DNA of 64,000 nt. It comes from Prorocentrum cordatum. Its lineage: Eukaryota > Sar > Dinophyceae > Prorocentrales > Prorocentraceae. The notes under the pieces are model-generated. The model saw only the letters and a program-made list of their open reading frames with translations, ran no database searches and had not been told where the DNA came from. Each line of letters begins with the position of its first letter. Position 1 is the first letter of the stretch. Of the stretch, positions 30,400 to 42,124 are shown piece after piece. The position numbers were made by a program, and so were the translations under genes. The stretch lies in contig CAUYUJ010008602.1 of NCBI GenBank assembly GCA_963575745.1, forward strand, positions 132,366 through 196,365, given 5' to 3'.

Positions 30400-30485
30400 C
30401 CCAATATATATACATATATATCTATATGTATATATATATACATATGTGTATGTATGCATGTATGTATGTATATATATATATAGAT
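30400..30485. repeat. (TA)n-rich microsatellite
   Basis: Alternating TA/TATG sequence. Similar short tracts are at 34368-34398, 35455-35482, 39340-39395 and 39945-39965. Confidence 0.9.
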
Positions 30486-30549
30486 GTATAGAGGTTAGGT
30501 TTTTCCTTAAGAAAAACGGTCCACGCTCCTCGTTCCTCGCAGGCTCTTC

Positions 30550-30800
30550 CCGTCGACCCTAGTCCCGAGGCCCGAGGCCCATCGACCCTAGACTCGATGC
30601 CCGAGACCCCAAACCTTTGGACTGAGATTCGAGGCCCCAGGCCCTCAGACCCTGGACTCGAGACCTTCTAGACCTTAGACCCGATGCCCTAGACCGTAGG
30701 CCGTATACCCTAGACCCCAGGCCATAGGACCCTAGGCCCTAGACCCGAGGCGGTAAACCCTAGGGACCCTAGACCCTCGACCTCAGACCTCAGACATTGG
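30550..30800. repeat. degenerate CCCTAGACC-type repeat
   Basis: Drifting units of CCCTAGACCC / CCCGAGGCC with a period of about 9-12 bp. 31440-32000 carries the opposite-strand version (GGGTCTAGGG, GGGCCCAGGG). Confidence 0.6.
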
Positions 30801-30949
30801 AGCGTACACTGAAATTTCCGGAAGGCGCCCTGCGAGGCGCCGCCAGGGACCTTGGCGCCCAGGGGCGCCCCGGGCAATGGGAGCGCCCCGCGAGAACCCC
30901 CCCGGGTACGGCGAATCTGCTGTAGTTGTTTTTTGGACATTCCCGGAAG

Positions 30950-31262
30950 CGGCATTTTTTTTTTTGTTTGTTTTTTTGGATGTGTTTTGAATTTGTTTTG
31001 AACTTTCTTGGGAACTCCGTTGTTTCTTTTATTCTTGTGTTTTTCTTTTTTGAACGTTTTAACTTTTTCTTGAACTGTTTTTCGAACTTGTGGACTTTTT
31101 TTTTATTTTTTTTTTTTAGTTTGATTTTTTTTGATGCTGAATTTGTTTTTGTTTTTTTTGTGGACTTTTTGAACTTTTTCTCAACTTTCATTTTTTAATG
31201 TCTTTTTTTATATAACTTTTTGAACTTTTTTTGAACTTTTTTGACCTTTTTGGGGACTTCAT
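30950..31262. repeat. T-rich TTTTTGAAC repeat
   Basis: Polypyrimidine-poor, T-rich stretch with TTTTTGAACTT repeated about every 10-20 bp. A shorter version is at 32680-32740. Confidence 0.7.
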
Positions 31263-31439
31263 TTGGAACAGCGGTGGTAAACTTTACTGGTCCCCGGGGG
31301 GTCTCCGGAATTCGCCGCCGAATGTCAAAGCCCCGCCGGCGCGGGCCCTTTCGCGTTTGCCTTTTTGGGGGGCGGGGTCCCGCTGGGGAGTGTGATTCCC
31401 GCGGCGTACGGCAGGGCCCCGGCCCTGTGCCGCGCACCT

Positions 31440-32000
31440 GACATTGGGGCGTGGACTTCGGGCATAGGACATAGGGTCTGGGGCGCGGCGCCTAGGGCCC
31501 AGGGGCCAGGGCGGCCAGGGGTCTCAGGTTTGGCTGGGGCCCCAGGACCCCAGGCCTACTACCTCTGGCGCAAGGCATCGATGCCACAGGCCCAGGGGCC
31601 CAGGGTCTAGGGTCTGGGGGCTGAGGCGCGGCGTCCAGGGTTCAGCGGCTTGGGGCCTTGGGTGTGGTTTGGGCTTCAGGGACTTGGCCCTCTGCCTCGG
31701 GCTTCAGGCGTCGCGGCTCAGGTTTACGCCGTCGGGCTTGCGCCCGAGGGCCTCGGCGCTAGGCTTTGAGTAGGGCCCAGGGTCTACGGTGTAGGGTTTC
31801 GGGCAGAGGGCTTAGAAATGCAGCGCTTTATACATGGGGCAAAGAGGTCAAGGGCTTAGGGCTTTTGGCTTGAAGCGCAAGGCCCGCGACGCAGGTCCTC
31901 GGGCCGAGGGTCGGAGGTCTGGGGCCAATGGGCTCGGGGCCTCAGGCCTGTGGCTTAGGCTGAGGATTTAGCGGTCTGGGCCCTAGGGCTCAGACCCAGG
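31440..32000. repeat. degenerate GGGTCTAGGG/GGGCCCAGGG repeat
   Basis: Drifting G-rich units, roughly the complement of 30550-30800. 32060-32340 is G-rich filler, and 32340-32780 shows no gene. Confidence 0.6.
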
Positions 32001-32779
32001 CTATGCCTATGTCTATGCCAATGCCGTCGCCCTTCCAATTGGGACATTCGTCATCGGCTGCGCCCCCGCCCACGGGGGGGAGGGGGGCGAGGGGGGGGGG
32101 GGAGGGCGAAAAAGAGCGCGAGCGCTGCGGAGGCGAGGGGGGCGCAGTAGATGAGGCCCGAGCGGAGTAGGACGTCGAGCAGGTCCGGGTGGGTCGGAGG
32201 CGGTGGCGAGGGCGAAGCGGGGGAGGGGGGCCGTGGGGGCGGGCATGAGGCCGATGGCTCCCGGGGGGGATTGGGCGCCGAGGAGGGGCGGGGGGGACCA
32301 TCGGAACGATGGCGGGGGAGGTCCAGGGGTAAGAGGAGGGTCATGAGGACCTCCATGCAAATTATTGGCGCGATCTTGTGGCTGTCGCGCGTTACGTGGC
32401 CACGGGGCGTGCGATTTCGCGCGTTGCCCACGTGGTTCGAGCGAGCTCTGCTTCGCATTGCTGTTCGCGCCCTGTGGCGCGAGGTTTTTTTTGGTAAGCT
32501 GTGTTCGCTGTCGTCATTCGGGCGGGCTGCCGAGGCGAGCGCGAGTTTTTCGCCATATCGGTAAGTTTGCACATCGCAGCGCAAGCGTGAACCCTGGGTG
32601 CGCGTGACAGGTGTCCCGGGGAATGGGCGCCGCGAGGGCGCATCGGTGAGGGGGTCAGAATCGGCGCCGTTGGTTTTGAACTTTTCTGGAACTTGTTTTG
32701 AACTCTTCGGCAAACTTGATTTAAACTTTGGACAAAATCAGCAAAAGGCCCATTTTGCCTGAGTTCCAGCATTACAACT

Positions 32780-34020
32780 CTTTCGCATTGTAATGTACAT
32801 ATGGTTTTGCCCCAACGTCCATCACCCTAAATCTGAAGTCGCACCGTCCCAGCCCAACCGGCACCCCCCCCCCCCCCCCCCCCCCCCCGCATCTCCTGTA
32901 ACATATACTATGCGCGCGCACTCGTTCATCAAAAATCATACATTGTCAACTGTTCCTTGCAACAGATGGGAAGAAGTGCGCACGCGCGCGTCGTCGCGCA
33001 CGCATGCCGAAATCCTTCAAACACTTTTGGTTCTGTAAGGGTTTCAAATTCGAGTGTCCGAGAAGCATGTAGAATCACATGGTTCGCAACGTGGGTCTTC
33101 AAACAACAAATTGCGCGTTCTTGCGGTTTTCTTAAGAAAGCCACAGGTTGGTCTAAAAGTCAATAACATATCACCAACTGGGCATCGCGCGCGCATGTCG
33201 AAATCGTTCGGGCGTCCTTGCGCGCATGCCGTCTTGATAGCATTGTGCAACAAATGTGACGAAGCGCGCGCGTTGTCGCGCGTGCATGCCAGAATCCGTC
33301 AAAGGACCGTCGGTTTCGTAACACGTTCAAAACCGAATATCCAGAACACAAATAAAAAAAACATTTGGTTTCGCAACATCAGTTTTCCCCCCCCCCCAAA
33401 AAAAAAACGTGCATTCGCGCTCTTGCGAGCCCTCAAAGGAAACCATAGGTTGTTCAACTTGTTCAGGGAATTCTGCCACGCGGGTCTTTGGCGCCGCATG
33501 CCGACATCATTCGCGCGCCTTTGCGCGCGTGCTGGTGGGGGGCACGATCTACGTCAAAGAATACCACGCGGGCCACTCTCGCGCGTCGGCCGCGCGCGCA
33601 TGTCGAACTCTTTCCACAAACTCCATCACCGACGCGAAGATGCCGTCATCGTCGTCGGCGCGATCAGCATCGGCACCCGCACTGGCCTCGCCGTCGTCGT
33701 TGTCAGCATGGTCACCAGCATCGCTACTATCATGGTCGTGTCTACCGTTGTCGACGTTGCCATGATACCGCGCCCGGCCAAGTCGCCGACTCGCACTGAA
33801 GTGCCCGCTGGGAATGCGCCGATCGATCAGCGCCACCGCGGCCGCGCCGGTCGCGCCACACTATCGGTTCGGCTTGGCCGCAGAAATGGACCAGCCATCG
33901 TCAAGCACTCATCGCAATCGTCACCGCATGGGTTTCGCAAACCAAGTTGCGAGTTGGTGGGTAGGATGATTGCGCGATCAGTGGGGGTGGTCAAGCGCGG
34001 CGCAAGGTAGTCAATTCTCC
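32780..34020. repeat. large tandem unit 1 of 4
   Basis: Order within a unit: a C-run (32863-32888), two ~270-bp sub-repeats each built on a CGCGCGCGTCGTCGCGCGC-type palindrome followed by GCATGCCGAAATC, then an acid-coding block (33600-33800) and an end with AAGTTGCGAGTTGGTGGGTA. On the minus strand the acid block reads DDDDGIFASVMEFVERVR and AADAREWPAWY. Confidence 0.8.
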
Positions 34021-34029
34021 GCCCTAACA

Positions 34030-34362
34030 AAGAGATCGGTTCTACCACCCACCCACCCCCCGGGTTGAATATTCATTTTTTCGCATTGCCATTTGCATGC
34101 GAATCTGCCTCATCGCCCATCCGCAATATGAACTTACACCACCCCAGGGGCGGCTGGCATCGCCGCCCCCTTCCATCCCGCCAAAAAAATCAGACGCGCG
34201 CGCGCTCGTTTGTCAAAGACCATCTGCTTGCAAGAATTCTCTTGCAAATAATAATAAGAATAATAACGAAATGCACGCGCGCGCGTCGTCGCGCGCGCGG
34301 GCCGAAATCTGCCAAGCAAGCCTTTGGCGTCGGAGGGATTTCAAAATCAAGTGTCAAAAACA

Positions 34363-34400
<38 letters not shown>

Positions 34401-35370
34401 GTGTCGCAACGCGGGTTTGCAAACCAAAAAACGCGCGCGCTCTTGCGAATACTTGAGGAACCCATTGGTTTTTCTACAAGTTTATAAAGTGCTACCAGAC
34501 GGGCTTTGCGCGCGCATGACGAAGTCGTTCGAACGCCTTTGCGCGAACGCCGTTGCGAGAATCCCTAGCCGCAAAGGGGCGAAGCGCGCGCGCGCGTCGG
34601 CGCGCGCGCACGCCGAAATCCTTCAACAACCATTTGTTGCGGAAGGAATCCAAAATCAAATATCCAAACTTCTTTTTAAACATACACATGGTTTCGCATC
34701 GCGGATGTTCAACAAAACAAGGGGGAACAAAAAAAAACGTGCGCGCGGTTTTGCGAATTCTACAGAGAACCGGTAAGGTTTCCACATGTTCATAAAATGC
34801 AACCAAACGGGCTTCGCGCGCGCGTGTGCCGAAATCGTTCGAAATGCCTTTCCGCGTTTGCTGGGGTGGCACGATCCGTTTCAAATAGTACCATGTGAGC
34901 CACTCTCGCGCGTCGGCCGCGCGCGAATTTCGAATTCCTTCCAAAACCTGAATCACCGACGCGAAGACGCCGTCATCGTCGTCGGCGTGATCAGCATCGG
35001 CGCCGTCACTGGCTGCCCCGTCGTCGCTGTCAGCATCGTCGCCAGCATCGCTACTACCATCATCGTGTCTACCGTCGTCGACGTTGCCATGATACCGCGC
35101 CCGCCCAAGTCGCCGACTCGCACTGAAGTCCCCGGCTGGATGAGCTGAGCGGTCAGCGCCACCGCGGCCGCGTCGGTCGCGCCAGAGTAGTTGGCTGCCG
35201 CGCGCGCGAGCATGAGCGGGTTGTCGCGGCCACCGGGGTTCACCAGTCAACGCCCAGCAGTCATCGGAATCGCTCCCGCGGTTTTTCTTTTGTAAACCAA
35301 GTTGCAGGTGGGTTGGCGGGATGATTGCGCGAGCAGTGGGGTTGGCAACTTCAAGTTGTTCAAGCGAATT
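34030..35370. repeat. large tandem unit 2 of 4
   Basis: Same order as unit 1: C-run 34048-34063, palindromic sub-repeats near 34275 and 34580, acid block 34930-35140, tail GTTGCAGGTGGGTTGGCGGG. A single minus-strand frame (34492-35379, 295 codons) stays open through almost the whole unit. Confidence 0.8.
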
Positions 35371-35379
35371 GCGCCACAC
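34492..35379 (-). CDS. open frame spanning tandem unit 2, unidentified
   Basis: 295 codons on the minus strand. The middle is acidic (about residues 95-150, Asp/Gly/Ser/Ala) and followed by DDDDGVFASVIQVLEGIR and AADAREWLTWYY; the C-terminal part has basic RARRRARALRP. The acidic block plus [FL]ASV[MI] and RAAD[AT]R[EK]W words are kept in units 1, 2 and 4 with mostly conservative changes, which hints at past coding constraint. Against a live gene: unit 4 has an in-frame TGA, unit 3 replaces the acid block by a huge Asp-coding triplet tract, and no domain is recognised. It may be an exon relic amplified with the repeat. Confidence 0.3.
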   Translation of the reverse strand: MWRNSLEQLEVANPTARAIIPPTHLQLGLQKKNRGSDSDDCWALTGEPRWPRQPAHARARGSQLLWRDRRGRGGADRSAHPAGDFSASRRLGRARYHGNVDDGRHDDGSSDAGDDADSDDGAASDGADADHADDDDGVFASVIQVLEGIRNSRAADAREWLTWYYLKRIVPPQQTRKGISNDFGTRAREARLVAFYEHVETLPVLCRIRKTARTFFFVPPCFVEHPRCETMCMFKKKFGYLILDSFRNKWLLKDFGVRARRRARALRPFAARDSRNGVRAKAFERLRHARAKPVW

Positions 35380-35448
35380 AGATTCTCATTTCTAAAAATA
35401 GACTCTGCCCCCCCCCCCGGACTGAACGCTTCCCCTTGGGATAGTACA

Positions 35449-35481
<33 letters not shown>

Positions 35482-35557
35482 TCTGCACACTCGTCCATTC
35501 GAAATATGAAATCAGATCATCCCAGCCAAACCGGTATCCCCCCCTGAGGTTCCTTTG

Positions 35558-35591
<34 letters not shown>

Positions 35592-37100
35592 ACTGCGGTG
35601 ACATTTGTTGTTCTAACATAGCACTTGTTCGCGAATCCCTTGCAAAAAAACAGGACGAAGTGCGCACGCGCGCGTCGTCGCGCGCGCATGCCGAAATCAT
35701 TCAAAAACCTTCGGTGCCGGAGGGATTTCGCAATCGAGCTTCAAAAAAATATATACAAAAACATAAGGTATCGCACCACTGATGTGCTAAAACAGCTTCC
35801 GCGCGAGCTCTTGCGAAATCTGAAGAAAACCATGGGTTTCTCAAGATTTTCACAAAATGCTACCAAACGGGCGTCGCGGCGCGCATGTCGAACGCCCTTG
35901 CGCGTGCGCCGTCGCAAAATTCCTTTGCAAAACAAAGGACGAAGTGCAGACGCGCGCGTCGTCGCGCGCGTACGCCGAAATCTCTCAAAACCCATCGGTT
36001 TCGGAAGGATTTCGAAATCGCGCGTCCAAAAAAACAACAAAAACCCAAGGTCTCGCAACACGGATTTTCAACAAAAGCGTGCGCGCGCGTTTTTGCGTCG
36101 TCGTCGTCGTCGTCGTCGCCGTCCTCCCTCCTCCCGCGTCGTCGTCGTCGTCGCCTGCGTCGTCCTCTGTCTTTCCTCGTGTTCGTCGTCGTCGTCCTCT
36201 TTGGCGTCGTGGTCGTTTCCGTCGTCGTTGTCACCGTGGTCGTCCTTCTTCCTCCTCCCTCGTCGTCGTCGTCGTCCGTCGTCGGCGTCTTGTCGTCATC
36301 CCTCCTATTTCGTCGCCGTCGTCGTCGTCGTCGTCCTCGTCTTTGTCGTCGTCGTCGTCTTCCCTCCTCCCTCGTCGTTGTCGTCGTCGGCGTCGCCGTC
36401 CTTCCTCCTTCTTCGTTGTTCGCGTCGTCGCCGTCCTCCCTCCTCCCTCGTCGTTGTCGTCGTTGTCGCCGTCGTCGTCCTCCCTCCTTCCTCGTTGTCT
36501 TCGTTGGCGACGTCGTCGTCGTCTTCGTCGTCGGCGTCGGCGTCGTCGTCTTCGTCGACATCGGCGTCGTCGTCGTCGCCGCCGTCGTCGTCGTCGGCGT
36601 CGTCGTCGTCGGCGTCGTTGACGTCGTCGTCGTCGTCGGTGCGTCGTCTTCGTCGTCGGCGTCGGCGTCGGCGTCGTTGTCGTCTTCGTCGTCGTCGACG
36701 TCGGCGTCGTCGTCGTCGCCGCCGTCGTCGTCGTCGGCGTCGTCGTCGTCGTCGGCGTCGTTGACGTCGTCGTCGTCGTCGGTGTCGTCGTTATCGTCGT
36801 CGTCGGCGTCGTCATCGTCGTCGTCGTTGTCATCGTCGTCGTCGGCGTCTGTGTCGTCGTCGTCGTCGGCGTCGTCGTCGTCGTCGTTGTCGGCGTCGTC
36901 GAAGTCGTTGGAGACGTCGTCGGTGTCGTCGTAGTCGTTGTCGTCATCGTCGTTGTCGCTGTCGTCGTCGGCGTCGCTGTTGTTGCCAAGTGCCATGTGG
37001 TACCCACCGTCACGGTCTTAAGAGATTTTGCAAACCAAGTTGCGGGTGGGTGGGTGGGATGTTTGCGCCAGCAGTGGAGCGGACAACTCATCGCGAACAG
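35380..37100. repeat. large tandem unit 3 of 4, with TCG expansion
   Basis: C-run 35407-35418, a 33-A run near 35557-35590, palindromic sub-repeats near 35655 and 35940, then about 890 bp of (TCG/GTC)n (36085-36970) where other units have the acid block, then the GTTGCGGGTGGGTGGGTGGG tail at 37035. Confidence 0.8.
36085..36975. repeat. (TCG)n expansion, 0.9 kb
   Basis: Almost pure TCG/GTC triplets with CTC interruptions in the first half. On the minus strand it encodes poly-Asp with Ala/Asn/Thr. It lies at the position of the Asp-rich block of the sister units, so it probably grew from it. Confidence 0.95.
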
Positions 37101-37109
37101 AAATGAATT

Positions 37110-38400
37110 TCACCACATAGGTTGTTACACAAAGATTCTCCTTTCTAAAGGGATATTGGAATCTCCCCCTCCCCGAAATCAACCGCCCCCCATTTTGTAT
37201 TGCAATTTACTTACGTTTATGGCTTAAATTCCACCCTAGCTATGAATTCAGACCATCCAAGCCAGGCCGTCAGCGGCCCCGCCTCATCCTTTGTACAAAA
37301 TGTTATGCGCGCGCATTCGTTCATCAAAAAGTACGAGTTTCAAATATCATTTGCAACAAACGGGACGAGTTGCACACGCGCTGGACGTCGCGCGCGCATG
37401 CCGAAAGTGTTCACATGCCGAAAGAAATCGAGTGCCCCGAAAACATATACAACAATCAGGGCTTCCCAACAAGAACTTTCAAGCAAAATTTGCGCTGACG
37501 CTCTTGCGAATTCTTAAGAAACCATTGGTGTCTCAACATGTTCATGCCAAGCTACCAAATGGGCCTCTCGCGCGCGCGTGCCGATATCGTTCGAAAGCCC
37601 TTGCGTGCGTGCTGTCGCAAGAACCCCTTGCACCAAATGGGACGGCGTGAATGCGCGCGCGTCGTCGCGCGCGCATGCCGGAAGCTGTCAAACACTCAGG
37701 TTTCGTAAGGATTTCAATATCGAGTGCCCCGAATACATAAAACAAAACACACGGTGTTGCAACATCTTTTCTTTTTTATAAAAATCGCGCCCTTGCGAAA
37801 TCTCAAGAAAACCGTCTGTGTTTCACAATTTTCGGGAAATTCTGCCAAACGGGCCTTTCGCGCCGCATGTCGGCATCATTCGAACGCCTTTACGCGCGTG
37901 CTGGGGGGCACGATCAGTGTCAAATGATACCATGCGGGCCACTTTCGCGTGTCGGCCGCGCGCGCATGTCGAACTTTTTCCAAAACCTTCATCACCGACG
38001 CGAGGACGCCGTCATCGTCGCCAGCGTGATCAGCATCGGTGCCGTAATTGGCCGCGCCGTTGCCGTTGTCATCATCGCCACCAGCGTCGTTATTCTCGTC
38101 ATCGTGTCTATTGTTATCGACGTTGTCATGATACCGCGCCCGCCCAAGTCACCGACTCGCACTGACATGTCCGTTGGGCAATGCCCAGAGGTCAGCGCCA
38201 CCGCGGCCGCGTCGATCGCGCCAAGCTAGTTGGCTGTTGCGCGCGCGAGCATGCGCGGGCTAGCGCGGCCGCAGAGATGCACCAGCCAACACCAAGCATT
38301 CATCGCAATCGCCGCCGCATGTTTTTTGCAAAACAAGTTGCGGGTGGGTGGGTGGGATGGTTGCGTTAGCAGTGGAGTCGGCAATTGCGAGTTCCGCAGG
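37110..38400. repeat. large tandem unit 4 of 4
   Basis: C-rich start 37165-37193, sub-repeats near 37370 and 37640, acid block 37930-38160 (minus strand DDDGVLASVMKVLEKVR, AADTRKWPAWYH) with an in-frame TGA where unit 1 has CGA, tail GGGTGGGTGGGTGGGATGG. Confidence 0.8.
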
Positions 38401-38540
38401 TGAATTGCACAACATATATTGCACCACATATATTGCACAACGTACACCCCCCACATGAATTGCATTACGTAGAGCGCATCATATCTTTTACGCCACGTAG
38501 GTTGCACAACATATGTTGCACAACGCCGATGGCATATCGA
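38400..38540. repeat. short ACATATRTTGCAC repeat
   Basis: TTGCACAACATATATTGCAC and close variants recur about every 20-30 bp. 38541-38965 shows no gene. Confidence 0.6.
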
Positions 38541-38974
38541 GTAATTGAAAAGCACGTGTTGAATCCATGTTCAGAATCACTGTGTCGGGCGAGATTGCAA
38601 CAATCATGCGTTTTGCGGTTGAGCGCAAACAAAAATGTTGCCCTCTCGTCGGTGAAAGCCAACATCGTTTTTGGAACCAGTTTCTTGTTGAAACACTGGC
38701 ATAACCAATGTGTGTTTGGATGTTTTCGCCGTGCGCGCGCGTGTGAACCGAAACATGTTGTTGCAACCGCATGTGCGCACGGGATTTTTCTTCCTGGGTG
38801 AAAAGGGGTGGGTCGATACCAGTCTTCTTGGGATGATATGACAAGGTATGAAAAATTGATCAGGAAGCGTCGAGTGCAATTCGCAATGGGAACGGAAGGG
38901 TACGGTTCAGTCCAGGCTATATGGACGGCGATTGAATTCATTTTTCTTTGACAAGCAGCCTGCGTGCTGCAAGC

Positions 38975-39275
38975 TATCGGGGCGCCCACGAGGCGCCCAC
39001 GGGCGGGCATCCCGCGAAATCTTTGCACACCCGTGCAGCACGGGGCGCCCACGAGGTGCTCATGGGCGGGCACATGGCGAAACCCAGGCAGACGTCCCCC
39101 AGCGCCACGGGCGGGCACCAGCCCAAACCCCGACATGGCCCCACCGCGGGGCGCCCAGAGAAGCGCCCACGGGCGGGCACCAGCCGAAACCCCGGCAGAC
39201 ATCCCAAGCGCAGAGCGCCCACGGAGCGCCCACGGGCGCCCACCAACTGGGCACCAGCCGAATCCTGGGCATATC
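38975..39275. repeat. tandem repeat, unit about 75 bp, four copies
   Basis: CGCCCACGGGCGGGCACCAG with CCGAAACCCSGGCAGAC recurs four times; a diverged partner lies at 39480-39650. Confidence 0.8.
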
Positions 39276-39739
39276 CATCCAGCTCCTTACGTAAGACAAG
39301 CAAGAACCCTGAATTGCAAAGTGTTCATGTATGTAGGTATGTGTATATATTTATATGTAAACATATATACACATATCTATATATATATATATACACATAC
39401 ATAGCGTTGGATGTAAGTATGCACGTGTACACACGTTCGCACATTTTGAATCGAAAGCGGTTTCAGAACCAGGTCGGCAGTTCAGACATGCCGCCAAACA
39501 TTGTGTTAATCCACTGCGGGGGCAAACCTTTCTGGACCCACCAAGCGCGGCAACGTGGCGAGACCCCGCAGGACCCACTCATCGCAGGAGGCGGCCACGG
39601 GCGGCAGCTTGGTAAATCCTCGCCTGACCCATCCAATTCCTTGGCGACATCAGCAAAAGAAAACCCAAGTGCAAGCCCTCTTTGGGGAACAACGCTTTGA
39701 TGATTGCCCGAACCTGGCACTGGGCCGTTCTGGCGTGCG

Positions 39740-39840
39740 GCCCGAGGTGCACTGGGCGCGCACCGTCGGACTCCCCGGCCACCCGGACTGGTACCCGGGC
39801 CTCACCGTCGACTCCAGCGTCCGCGAGTTCCAGGACGCTC
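39740..39840 (+). CDS. probable lone exon of an unidentified gene
   Basis: One frame reads VHWARTVGLPGHPDWYPGLT and VDSSVREFQ with strong G/C third positions, standing out from repeats on both sides. The pattern W-A-x-T-x-G...HP-x-WYPGL-T resembles a short motif I associate with dinoflagellate proteins of unknown function, recalled rather than checked. Possible acceptor CCCGAG at 39741-39746; donor not resolved. No companion exon was found. Confidence 0.4.
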
Positions 39841-39992
39841 CCTTCGGGTGGCACCAGCGGGAGATCGATCCTCTCTATTGTGGTTTCCTCCTCCTCCTCC
39901 TCCTCCTCCTACGACGACCGTGACCAGGGGGCCCAAACAGGTGTTTTATATATATATATATACATACGAAAAAAGAAACAAGAGGTAGGCAG

Positions 39993-41400
39993 ATGATCGA
40001 CAACATTATTGAGGTTGATGCCAACTTGATGATTTCGCACTCGATAGGTGACTGTAGAAGTGCAGGTTCGGCTCTGTCCGACCTCAAGGCTGCCTTCCCC
40101 AGTATTAGCCATTGTTATATAATGGAAAGTATCGGTGCATCTGGGATTCCTGAGAGTATTATTCATCGTATCATGGTCCTGTATGGAAATAGTATGTTGG
40201 TGGTGCATTTCAAACATTGACCTCTTTCCTATCCAGTTCTGTCGTGGCCTTAAGCAACGGTGTCCTCCTAGCGGTCTGCTGTTCAGCCTCTGCTTCGACC
40301 CTGCAGTTCGAAGACTGCAGGAGGTTTCGCTTCGAGCTGCCGTTGCATTTAACGTTATGTGTTTTTTAACGAGCGACCTGTCCACGACGGCCGCGGATCT
40401 TGTCAGTGCGCTCCCGCGCATCTGTAAGTTTCTGGTGCCGAGTGGGGGCGGTACAGGACTGCTTCTGGATCTTCGGGAAGTGCCAGCTCGGGCTCCCTGA
40501 TGCGCACACGTGTACCCGTGCAGTAAGTCGTTTGTTCTGGGGCGGGTATGAAGGTAAGGCGGTTCGAGATTTCCGCATGTGGGTGGTCTATTGGCGCTGG
40601 GGTTGGGATCGACGCGGCCAAAACATCGTGAGCCCCTGTGTGGGGCCAAATTGAAAAAGGGGTGCCTGAGGATCAAAGCGATGGGGGCAGGTCTCTCGAG
40701 TAGTATTGTTGCATACGAGATCTATGGGCTCCCTATGATGTCCCCTGTAGCCCAAATGCACCAGCCTCCAAAGCATGCCCGAGGCGTGGCAAAAGATGGC
40801 CTCCACCTCCTCACCTGTTCTCCGAGCCGTCGGTTCCCACCCATGTCCTTCATCAACCTCAACTTTCTGGGGCACCAGGTGGAGGCCAGAAGATTGGATA
40901 TCTTCGGCCGTGTGTGTATGATCAGGGCCGTCACGAGGAGCTCGTGCTACCTATTTTATTCGAGGCTCGTGGATCAATGTGCTGAACCGTATGAGTGCTG
41001 CATTACCTGGGGGTCTGATATAATGTCACAACAGTTCATATTCATGCATATGAAAAACGCACATGAACAGATTTATCATATACATCCACAACCTGATGCT
41101 GTTGCGGCTAATGGTTGCATAGCTGCCCTGTCGAGTATGCTGATCGAGCATTCGTGAGACGACATACCCTCGGTGCCCACCTTCCTGGTTGTGTTGCCTC
41201 AGTCTGTCATAAGAGTTTCGCCAACGCGTGGAATTCGACCAGACGGCACCGATGCGGAGCTGTGGGGTGCAGCTATGGGTGCCAAGCGATGGGAGGCGAT
41301 GGGACATTCCACTATATGACTTGCCCGATTGCTGTTGGCGGTTTGCGAAACAGCTACCGTCTTCTTCCATAAGAGCACGGCCAAGACCCCTACGCGTCTT
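39993..41400 (+). pseudogene. decayed LINE reverse transcriptase
   Basis: A broken plus-strand RT. Motif A region SALSDLKAAFPSISH (about 40065-40110), then a frame change, motif B GLKQRCPPSGLLFSL (about 40240), and a motif C region whose YADD is destroyed. After another shift comes a thumb-like region IVAYEIYGLPMM, PPKHARGVAKDGL, FLGHQVEARRLDIF and RAVTRSSCYLF (40700-40970). Finally a Cys/His knuckle region GCQAMGGDGTFHYMTC (about 41275-41335). It belongs to a LINE group different from 14623-19464. Confidence 0.8.
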
Positions 41401-41689
41401 TTCTCCCCCCCACCTCCTCCCCCATAATCTCGAAGCCTTTCTTTCCGCCTGCCTGGCCATTGGCTGTCTGCACTCTACGTTTCAGTCCCTTCGCTCATCG
41501 GGCTCCCCCCCCTCCCCCATCCGATCCGTGGGCCTCTTTCGTGCACGTGTCAGAGCCCAGGCCCGCCGATCGAAGGTAGCGGCAGGTCTGGCCAGAGCGG
41601 GGCCAGTGCCGGGCGGCCCAGCAGCGACTCGCGCGCGTGCTCGCTCTATCGGCAGCGGTGGACTGGGACCTCTTTCTCCCCCCCCCCCC

Positions 41690-41875
41690 CGAACGCGGGT
41701 CGCTCCTCCTCCTCCTCCTCCTCCTTTTCCTTCTCCTCCTCATGAGTACGTTCACTCCTCCTCCTCCTCCTCCCTCCCTCCTTCCCTCCCTCCTTCCCTC
41801 CCTCCCTCTGCACCCACGCCCTGCGGGGGGTTCTCTTCCTTCTCCGCCGTGCTTCTCCTCCTTTTCTCTTGTCCA
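41690..41875. repeat. (TCC)n/(CCCT)n polypyrimidine tract
   Basis: Impure CTC, TCCC and CCTT runs. 41400-42120 outside it has no recognised gene. Confidence 0.9.
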
Positions 41876-42124
41876 TTTTCTCTTCAACCCCACTGTGGCC
41901 GGTGCTTTTTTATTTCTGGCCTGGGCCAGGGTTGTAACCGGCCGATCTTGCAATATTTACCGTGTCGGAGCAGGGGCAGAACCTAGTGGGCGTTCACTGC
42001 GATGGAAGGGTTCTGGTCGAGCTTCCGACGAGAATGATATCGTCGCGGGTCCATGCAGCGCAAGAGCAAAACAATTATCCTGGCAAAGGACCCAACCGTG
42101 TGCACCTGTGCAAACTGCCGTCAT

